DNA of 64,000 nucleotides from Romanomermis culicivorax. Taxonomy: Eukaryota; Nematoda; Enoplea; Mermithida; Mermithidae. Shown piece after piece: positions 55,759 through 64,000 of this stretch. A program made the translations under genes and the position numbers. The stretch lies in NCBI GenBank assembly GCA_963922205.1, contig CAWUHX010000083.1, positions 310,001 to 374,000 on the forward strand. The letters are read 5' to 3'. The notes under the pieces were generated by a model. It was not told the DNA's origin. It searched no databases and saw nothing but the letters and a program-made list of their open reading frames with translations. Within the stretch, counting starts at the first letter, position 1. Every line of letters starts with the position of its first letter.

Positions 55759-58700
55759 TCATTTAGTCCAACCATGAGGAAATGTACAAAAATTGCGTTT
55801 CAAAATACATTTATCATATACAACCCTAAATTTTTTCAAAGTTTTACAAGTAACAAGTTTACGATCTTGCTCGCGCTCAATGGGAAGACTGTGCACATTT
55901 ACTTCTTCTTGTCAATTGTTTTTTACAAAAGCAAAAACCATTTGGCGTAGTGAATAAAAATTAACTTTTTTCATAGTGTCTAATGACAAAGTGATACCAT
56001 GAACCTTGATCACGCCATGATATGGTTTGGTAGATGGGGTGTACAGTCTGTAAGCATAATTTTTAGGACCTCCACTGACAAATTCAGTAATGTAGGATCC
56101 AGGACCATATTCACGTAACTCACCACTCATTTCACCCAAGCACCAACCTGTCAGTACTTGATATTGTTGTTTGTCAACCAATGACAAGTAAATAATACTG
56201 TCCATATCAAAATACAATACTCGACTTTTTAATCGTTGGATGTAAGAATATAACTTTAGTTGAGCCTGAGCTGTTGTATAAGCTGCTATAATGGGGTTTG
56301 TATTACCCATAACCTCAGCAAAATCATCATGTTGACAATAGATCATTGACACCATTTGCTTATTGACTAATCTAACATTTTTAATAATGTTGACAACATC
56401 CATTACAAGTTCAAAATTTTCTTTAGGTACATTGTGGATAATAGTCTTATCCATATTGTTTCCTTGACCAAACTAAAAAACATAAAATAATAACTAAAAT
56501 AAACACGAAAACTATGCAAAACTACTTTTCCCCAAAATGAATTTAACATTAGTTTGGCCAAAGCTCTCTTTCCAGGATTTTTCGAAATTTTTGAGGGGTC
56601 TAATGAAATATTCTTTGAATTGTTGACCTCCATTTCATATTCACCTTTTTGGTCATCCATCTGAGCTCTGGCAGGGTAACCTTCACTCTCCTATGAAAAC
56701 AGTAACCAAAATTGACTACATTTTAAAAATTATAAAACTTACTAGTTTCATTTTCATAAAAGTGTTGACATATTGTGTGAATAAACCACCATCAGGGTTA
56801 CTGGTTGGATGATATTATTCAAAATTATCGTAATGCCAAACTTCAAAAATCTTGAGGATCTAAAACAGAAATAAAAATACCTGTATACAAAAAGCAAATT
56901 ATTACAGTAACAATATACCTGATGTCCTTTCTCTAAGGCTTTGTATAATTCTGTCCTAACCCATGTACCATATAATGCTCACTCATGGTCATTGTGCTCG
57001 CATGTGGTCTTTTGCGAGGTATGCGTAAAAGTTTAGCATAAAGGTAACATCAGTTTACCACCATATCAATATGGTAGAACAAGATGTAAGAGCTAGCGAG
57101 GTGGTAAAACTGTACATTTGATCAAGCCCTCATAAGGTTGGGAAGTTGAGTTGACCTCTTCACAACCTCCAGTAAAGATTTTTGGATGACCTGTGGGGTA
57201 CTTCCCATATTTGTTGATGAAGGGGTATAAACTGCACACATCCATGTAATTGATCTTTGCGGCTGGTGTTCCATCTTCATTGTACTTAATTTTGTGGTAT
57301 AATTTTATGGCATTAATGGGACCACCAAAGAAAGCTAAAAACCACAACAACACAACTTTTGACAACAAAAAAGAATATATTTTAAAATTTTACTTTCTCA
57401 AGAGTTTACAGGTTCAGGTATTTTGACTGTAGCAAAAAAAGTTTTCATTTTGGGATTTGAATGAATTTGTTGTAACAGTTCACATTTCCACATTTCAACT
57501 ACGTTATAACGGACAGATTTAAGTTCCATAGCACCATTAAATGTGCACTCATATGCATCGCTTGCTTTTGTATCCTTATCAGCTGTTAATTAATGCCTAT
57601 TTTTCATACATTTGGTACAACCTTGCCAATAACAACTCTAAAATTCATAAACAGTTGTTCCTTTAACAAAACAAACAAGTAGATATTAAAATTTTTCAAA
57701 TTTTTGACAAAATTACCTGATAAACCATCAACCTTGTATTTACTAATTTGAACTTCACCACCATTAGGTTTATGTTGAATATACAGTTTTTTATTTTTAT
57801 GAGATAGCCATTTTAACTATTTTAAGGTGATAACGGACTGTCTTTCTCCTTTACCATAACCTTTGTATGGTATTACTCCAATACTGTTTGGTTTCAAAAA
57901 AACATTGGAAAGCAAGATTACAAGCGCTTGCGATAGTTATTGATTTTTTAAAATGATCAACATCTGTTTCCTCTATAAAAATATCCCTAAATTTCATACA
58001 ACACTGGTGTGAAACCTGTACATTGCTACGACAGTTAGCAAGTAATTTGTTGTCAAAGTTAAAGTGACAATCCTAAACAAGTATGTACTTCTAAATGCAA
58101 AACTTTTATAATTTTTGCAAACATACTGCTTCAAGCTTTCCATTATACCACTCCAAAAATGTGGCACAAGCTGCAGGTTTCATAGCATTGTAACCGTACA
58201 TCTGGCCAAGGATAGGGTCCAATATATCCATAATTTTCCTTTCTATTAAAGAAATGTGGAAAATATCCTATTCATATTTCACTTATCCCAAATGTTTTCA
58301 GTAGAGCTGCTAGCGGCATTGGAAGAAAGTTCAAAGAATCAAGAATTTTTATCGATCCTACTTTGATACACATCAATTCTAATCCTGGATAAATAAAATA
58401 AATAAATAAGTGAAAATGAAAAACTATAAAACAAGTCGCTAATTTACTCTTATTAATGATATTTAGTTTATGATGATCACTAGGGTACGAAAATTCCATT
58501 ATAAACTCTCCATCGAATCCTCTAGAATTATGTGCTATGGCTGTAATGCTTTTAATATCTTTTCCAAAAAGGTATTGGCAGAAATCATTTAGACATGTGA
58601 AGCCTTTCAATACATGCTCCCTTTGACCACACATATTGCAACAAAAATCTCCTCCACTTTGACGACACTGATCACACACAGTATGAACAATGCATAAATT

Positions 58701-60331
58701 TGGCTCATGTTTAAATACATTCCCTAGTTCTGTTTGTCATAGAATTTTTTGCTGTGCAGTCTCAAAATCATAAAAAACAAATTTTTGATTAATTGGACAC
58801 TTATCCGTAATTCCTTTTTCATCATCAACCAGGCAAGTATTGTCATCATTAACAATCTCATCATTTGTTTCAAATACATCTTCCTCTTCACTTTGCTCAC
58901 TACCAACAGGTTGCATAAAACATAAATGTCCTGAAATTTAAAAATTTTAAATAAAAATAAGAATACTTATACCATATCTAATACCTTTTCTAAGTATGCT
59001 CTTATTGCATGTTTTGCATTCCAAATAACCACAATTATGAGGTTTAGAATGTGCTCGTCAAACCAATGTATCACATTGCTGGCACACTTTGAAACAGTCA
59101 CAAATAAATACCCCAGTTTTTTGACGTTTCGATTGTCCTTCTTGAGTAGAAACAAACTTGTGCCGAGCAAAACACTCATCATTTTTAAAATATTGGTGAC
59201 AATCTTTGCATTTTCAAGGATTATATTGATTACATTGGGGTGGATTGTAACACAAAGGGCAAAAGTTTTTGCACCTATGTTCCACTTTGTTTTTGTAGGC
59301 TAAATCGCAATAAGGACAAAAGTAGCTGGGGTCAAAAAAACCAGGCATCTTTGTAATGATTGAGTAATAATTATCCTGGTGGTAAATATTCAAAACATGC
59401 ATTGCTTCAGGTCCTGAAAACTCTAAATGTGCACAAAATAACAGAAAAATAAAAAACTCTAACCTCTAAATATTAAATACTTAAACTGTTCTTTGCTAAA
59501 AATTTTGATCTGATAATGCAGTAATAGAATAGTTTGCAGTTTTTCCCATTGATGAAAACCGCAAGACCCTTCATGATTAGCTAACCCTGCCTGGGTCATC
59601 AATTCTTTAGCAACTTTTGTTTGCAGTATATGCTTTTTCTCATCAGACTTTCGAATATTTTCTCATTTGTACACAGGGTTCCTATCTTCTTTATGAATGT
59701 AAGCTCTGGCAACAACTAGAGCTCTAGTAAAGCATCAACAGTGTTGTTGATTTGAATAATGCAGCGTTTGTATTTCAGGAAATCATTATGTTTTAAATAT
59801 TGATGAGAATTGTGAATACCTTAAATTAAAAAAGAAAATAAGCAAACAAAAAATGGAAAGAAAAGTTTTTAAAAATGCTAAAAATGCAACCATGTGAGTA
59901 AATAAGTAAAAAATGAGTAATTAAATTAGCTAACCGCGACCATCAGGTGGTGTTACAACAATAGTACAAATTTTAGCTTGATGGCTATCAATCTGAATTT
60001 GCTCATTTGATTGAAGAACAGCATTAAGAGTGTTCATGATCAAATCACCTGTTAAAGCATGTTTTGGTCAAAAAGGTATCAAAACGTGACCTTTTGTCAA
60101 ATCTGGATGGTCAAAGGAAAACCCTATAAATGCATTATCAGCGACATTCTCAGAAATTCGCTCAACTATGCATTGAAATGTTGGCCCAAGTTGAGCATTT
60201 AAATCATCCATATGTTCAGTACTACAAAAGTTCAAAGAGTACTCACAACCTTGGGTATTGAAACATCTAATATTTATGGTACTTTGTTGACCTAATTCAA
60301 AAAAATTATCCGTAATAAAAGATGAGTTTTG

Positions 60332-62688
60332 TCACGTTAAATGGGGGAGTTGGGGAGGTTTGGGTATTGCATCAGGTAGAACATTGTTTTCCCAGTCACA
60401 TTGATGGTGAACCATATCAGATTGATCCTATTACAGTGAGTTAAAATGAAAAAAAGAGGGAGACTTATGTAAGGGTGTCATACTGTAGCAGCAGCATAAG
60501 AAAAAAATTTTTTTCTTCTTCTTTTTTTTTACCACTCAGATGACAGAAGAAGAAAAAAATGGAGGGAAAAATAACAAAGAGCAGAAAATACGAGATTTGT
60601 ACATACGGGTATTAAAGGTGTAAACAGTAGGTTTAAAATTTTTGGGGGCCGGAGGAGTGAGCAACTCTGATAGTTTACGGCAAAATACAAAAATACTGTA
60701 CACAATTAACAGATCACAGCGATGTATGATGTCCAGAATCATATGTGGAGGGTGTACTGTATCATAGGGTCATGGACCACCAACAGTCAGGAGAGGCCGT
60801 CAACCCCTAGAGCTGTGATACCAGTACCCGCGTATGGGTATACTGTAGTTGCAGTATGGGAATAGACACAGGCATACTGTAACGGCACCCACCCGGAGGG
60901 GTACAGTATACCACCCAATTGGAGAGAGAGGCAAAAGAAGAGAAAAAATGAGGGAATTTACAACACAGACTAAATATGTAGGAGATACAAGATTACTCAG
61001 AGGAAGAATACAGAATACTCGATATATAACTTGACTCTGGGGGCTCGACTCTGGGGGAAATTTGACTCTATAGGACAAATAACTCTACTCTGAGGGCAGA
61101 TAACTCGACTCTGAGGACATTTAACTCAACTCTGAGGTCATGGAACTCGACTCTGGGGACAAATAACTCGACTCAGGGGGATTTATTACTCATAGGGGCG
61201 ATACAAACACATGAGATAATTATTGACACATATAGATCACATTTAGATTTCTTGTAAGGGCGATTTCCATCTTACAGTAATAACACTCGATTTCAAGGGA
61301 AAATTTCCGACTTACAGTGGCGGTAATCCGAAATAAGGGCCATTTCCCAACTCAATAGGCAGTATACCAGAATTGGGGGGGGGGTCTCCGATTTATTGGA
61401 TGGCTAGTACCTGATTTTAAGGGGGCTTGTCCGACTTAAAATGGGAATTGACCCGACCTGGGGGTGGTTCCGACCCAAGGGTGAAGTTTTGCACTTAAGG
61501 GCGAGTGCCAGACTTAAGGTCGATTTTCCAGCCTCGCCATGTCACATTAAACGGGAGAGTTGGGGACGTTTGGGTATCGCATCAGGTAGAACATTGTTAT
61601 CCCAGTCACATTGATGGTGAACCATATCAGATTGATCCTATTCCAGTGAGTAATAGGCTATGACTCCTGATGGATACTGGCAATTTCCCCATTCTCCCTA
61701 TTTATTTGGGGGCCTAACCCGGCGAGTGGTGGCTATATGGAGGCCTATAGCTTTCTCTGGTGTTGTCCTGAGGTCTTGTTGTAGGGTAATGGACAATGGG
61801 GCCAGGTTAGGTGTGACAATCCCCGAGTCCTGCTCAGTGAGAGTGGGGACAAGGTCACCCATGAAATGACCTGATTTGTGGGACCCGATTATGAACCAGA
61901 CAGTCCCTTTTTAGCCCAAGCCTGAGAGGTGAGAGCCCTGCCTATCTGGGGAGACCTGGGAAACCGACTTAAGAAGGGTTCCCCCAAAAATATCCCACAA
62001 TAACAATAATCCCCTGAGAAGACTCACCTATTCCTGTTCTTCAAACGATTCGACGAAACGGGTGGCAGGTCCCTGGGAGCTTTCGGTTTTCGGACAAGGA
62101 AGGGGGATGCGATCCACTTGGTTTGTGGGCAACGGGTGTTGGCGATCGGGAGGCGACTCTCGATTGTTTTTCTGTTAACTGGGGCAGTCGGAAACCTGGC
62201 ACGGATGGGGGATGGGTACTGTATGTAGAATAGGCGGGGAACACAGTGAAGAAGAAGGATATTCGAATTTATTCAAATTAGGCGAAAGGCGGCGAACGCT
62301 GACAACAATTTGGATGCAGGGATAAACCCAGAATGAGCCAAGGAATGAACCAAGAATGAACGAAAAATTAAAGAAACATGTCCTTAAAAGGAGCAGGACT
62401 CGGGGATTGTCACACCTAACCTGGCGGCATTGTCCATTACCCTACAACAAGACCCCAGGACAACACCAGAGAAAGCTATAGGCCTCCATATAGCCACCAC
62501 TCGCCGGGTTAGGCCCCCAAATAAATAGGGAGAATGGGGAAATCGCCAGTATGCATCAGGAGTCATAGCCTATTACTCGCTGTAATAGGATCAATCTGAT
62601 ATGGTTCACCATCAATGTGACTGGGATAACAATGTTCTACCTGATGCAATACCCAAACCTCCCCAACTCCCCGTTTAATGTGACATCT
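60332..62688. mobile_element. Element with long terminal inverted repeats inserted in the second PolB gene
   Basis: The end sequence TGTCACRTTAAAYGGG followed by GAGTTGGGGA occurs at 60332 and 61544 on the plus strand and at about 62688 on the minus strand. The 61544 and 62688 arms match over about 300 bases (61545-61845 against 62390-62690), while the 60332 arm matches for about 105 bases. This suggests a nested or partly duplicated insertion. No transposase frame is recognised; the short open frames in both arms are mirror copies of the repeat. Confidence 0.7.
61022..61190 (+). repeat. Minisatellite of about 25-bp units (AACTCGACTCTGAGG)
   Basis: About seven imperfect tandem copies of a unit containing ACTCGACTCTGRGG and GACAWATAA. 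The next 300 bases (61250-61520) carry a second degenerate tandem series built on CCGACTTA-GGGCGATTT. Confidence 0.7.
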
Positions 62689-63140
62689 AATGCATGTCGC
62701 ACCGGGCAGTAGCATGCGCTACCACCAACTGCACAGCCCTGCATTGCCTGAGGGAGTGCAGCAGTGCCCGTCACAAATACCTGAGTGTAGGGCCCTGACT
62801 TGTGCGTGAAACATCAAGTCTACGCATTCAGAGGAAAACGCACGATGGCAGCATGTGGGCATCGTGACATTCCCCCCTAGAAAAGAGTGACATCCTCGTC
62901 ACAACTTCTCTCCCCTTGCTGAAGCATGCAAGGGGCCCCCTCTCAGCATGACCTCCATGTAACATGTGTTGCACCGGGTGGTAGCGTGCACTTCCACCAA
63001 CTGCATAGTCCTGCATCGCCTGAGGGAGTGCAGCAGTGCCCGTCACAAATACCTGAGTGTAGGGCCCTGACTTGTGCGTGAAACATCAAGTCTACGGGTT
63101 CAGAGGAAAACGCATGATGGCAGCATGTGTGCATCGTGAC
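62686..63140. mobile_element. TRIM-like unit with ~180-bp direct terminal repeats
   Basis: Two direct repeats (about 62686-62869 and 62956-63140) share GCACCGGG-GTAGC, GAGGGAGTGCAGCAGTGCCC, GACTTGTGCGTGAAACATCA and end in CATCGTGACA. They flank about 86 bases beginning TTCCCCCCTAGAAAAGAGTG. The layout fits a terminal-repeat retrotransposon in miniature with no coding sequence. A simple tandem duplication is an alternative. It sits between the inverted-repeat element and the N-terminal exon of the PolB pseudogene. Confidence 0.55.
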
Positions 63141-63577
63141 AGTTTGTTATACCTGCACCACCAATTTGAAGTGGTTCGTAAATTTCTTCTTCATCGGAAC
63201 TGTGTGGTGTATAACTTTTGTACTGATCATTTTTGTCATCATCATAATCTAAAATAGTTCCTTCTTCATCCAAAATATTATTATTATTATTGAGTGTTTT
63301 TTCTCTTCTTCTTCCTCTTCTTCTTCTTCTTCCTCATAGGTAATATTTTCTAAATCCTCATCCACAACCACTTCCTCTTCATCAGAAGTAATATATTCTA
63401 AAATTTCCATAGGTATGTCATCCTCATCCGAAGTGATATCCTCATAAACAGGTTTCATTATGAAGATTATCAAAAATGAAACTAGAAAAAACTAGAAAAC
63501 ACACCTGTTTACCAAAATTTATACAGTAATAAAGAAAAATATTTTATAAATTGGCAAAATCTATTAATTATACAGTA

Positions 63578-63990
63578 GAGTTTTAATTATTGTTTACGAC
63601 CCTGTCACATTTTCTTTTTTATGATGGGAAAGCTTTAAAGACCTCTATAACTCATGAACACCTGGCCATATCATTTCTTTAGCTTATTTTACAAGCACAT
63701 AACCAGTTAAAACCAGTTGAAACACCTGTTTCACAGTACAACTCTACTATTTTTGTTTTGATTCTTAATACTATAAAAGAACTGTAATAGCTGTTTATAA
63801 CCCTGTTGCACCATCTTTTCTTTTTATGGAAAAAAGCTTTAAAGACCATTATAATTCATGCACACATGGCTATATCCTTTCTCTAGCTTTGACCTTGAAG
63901 ATTGCATAAACACAATTATTTTCTCTAGCTTTGACATTGAAGATTACTATAACACACAAACACATTTATTTTCTCTAGGTTCTATATGTA
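63578..63990 (+). repeat. ~200-bp direct duplication and short tandem units
   Basis: The block starting TTTACGACCCTGTCACATTT (about 63592-63690) recurs with differences from about 63795 (TTTATAACCCTGTTGCACCA). Both include AAAGCTTTAAAGACC. It is followed by two tandem units starting TTTTCTCTAGCTTTGACWTTGA. Upstream of the PolB pseudogene start; no gene seen. Confidence 0.6.
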
Positions 63991-64000
63991 TATGACAGAA

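Larger units (their letters stand above)
55759..63458 (-). pseudogene. Second family-B DNA polymerase gene, intron-bearing, decayed and interrupted by insertions
   Basis: A PolB of the organellar/viral (DNA_pol_B_2) type, distinct from the Polinton copy. Reading leftward from the ATG at 63458, it has an acidic Glu-rich N-terminus and then zinc-finger-like CxxC clusters (FCPYCDLAY, FCPLCY near 59214-59402). Exonuclease motif II is AHNSRGFDGEF (58272-58679) and a FLKPNSIGVIPYKGYG block follows (about 57840-57900). Motif A is MDVCSLYPF (57093-57368), motif B KLMLNSFWGK (56403-56660), motif C YFDMDSIIYL (55912-56454), and the C-terminal VYDKCILKRNF is near 55790. Introns of about 50 bases with ttttag acceptors are evident, for example after FWGK. 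Several in-frame stops follow motif A (TAG, TGA, TAA at about 57000-57092) and one TAA lies near 56810. A 2.4-kb element and a TRIM-like unit interrupt the 5' part. Confidence 0.85.

Noticed and set aside
62384-62566. Short open frame repeated at 61660-61869
   Set aside because: The two frames are mirror copies inside the long inverted repeat, with no coding signature.

Overview
The window comes from an AT-rich animal genome and most resembles a nematode or similar invertebrate. The main reasons are a tau-tubulin-kinase-like gene and a tyrosinase gene. Both are split into short exons with T-rich AG acceptors, and the whole region is crowded with DNA transposons. The nematode assignment is inference. 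The sequence itself shows only spliced metazoan genes and eukaryotic mobile elements.

Region 1 (158-13403) is a full-length Polinton/Maverick (adintovirus-like) virus-transposon. It is bounded by 43-bp terminal inverted repeats. On the minus strand it carries a zinc-finger type-B DNA polymerase. On the plus strand it carries a small membrane protein, an integrase with a chromodomain, two small proteins, a packaging ATPase, several virion proteins, a pVI-like protein, the major capsid protein, an adenain-like protease and a penton-like minor capsid protein. The right end holds an unexpected gene for a complete TATA-box-binding protein (TBP) core, followed by a 59-residue basic protein. A motif close to TATAAAAGTTG precedes nearly every rightward gene, often overlapping the stop codon of the gene before it. 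A self-encoded TBP beside an element-wide TATA motif is the most notable observation in the window. The polymerase has one in-frame TGA and two homopolymer frameshifts, and one virion-type gene has an in-frame TGA, so this copy is either recently decayed or carries assembly errors.

Region 2 (13403-32700) is repeat country. A roughly 165-bp inverted repeat at 13403 and 29257 brackets 15.9 kb. This stretch contains a multi-exon Tc1/mariner-like transposase (18272-22708, one nonsense codon beside the catalytic core), dispersed CGCGAAGCGCG hairpins and G-rich tracts. It is followed by a 3.4-kb inverted-repeat element (29251-32693) with a nested fold-back palindrome.

Region 3 (32959-52220) holds two host genes on the minus strand. 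The first is a secreted tyrosinase (exons between 32959 and 45752) whose introns contain a PIF/Harbinger remnant, tRNA-like SINE units and TATAGTC MITEs. The second is a seven-exon tau-tubulin/casein-kinase-1-like kinase (48735-52220) with a 13-nt microexon. A 1.7-kb deletion relative of the 29251 element lies between them (46030-47701).

Region 4 (52221-64000) contains MITEs, minisatellites and a second, unrelated PolB gene that has introns and is a pseudogene (about 55759-63458, minus). Its 5' part is interrupted by a 2.4-kb element with long inverted repeats and a miniature direct-repeat (TRIM-like) unit.
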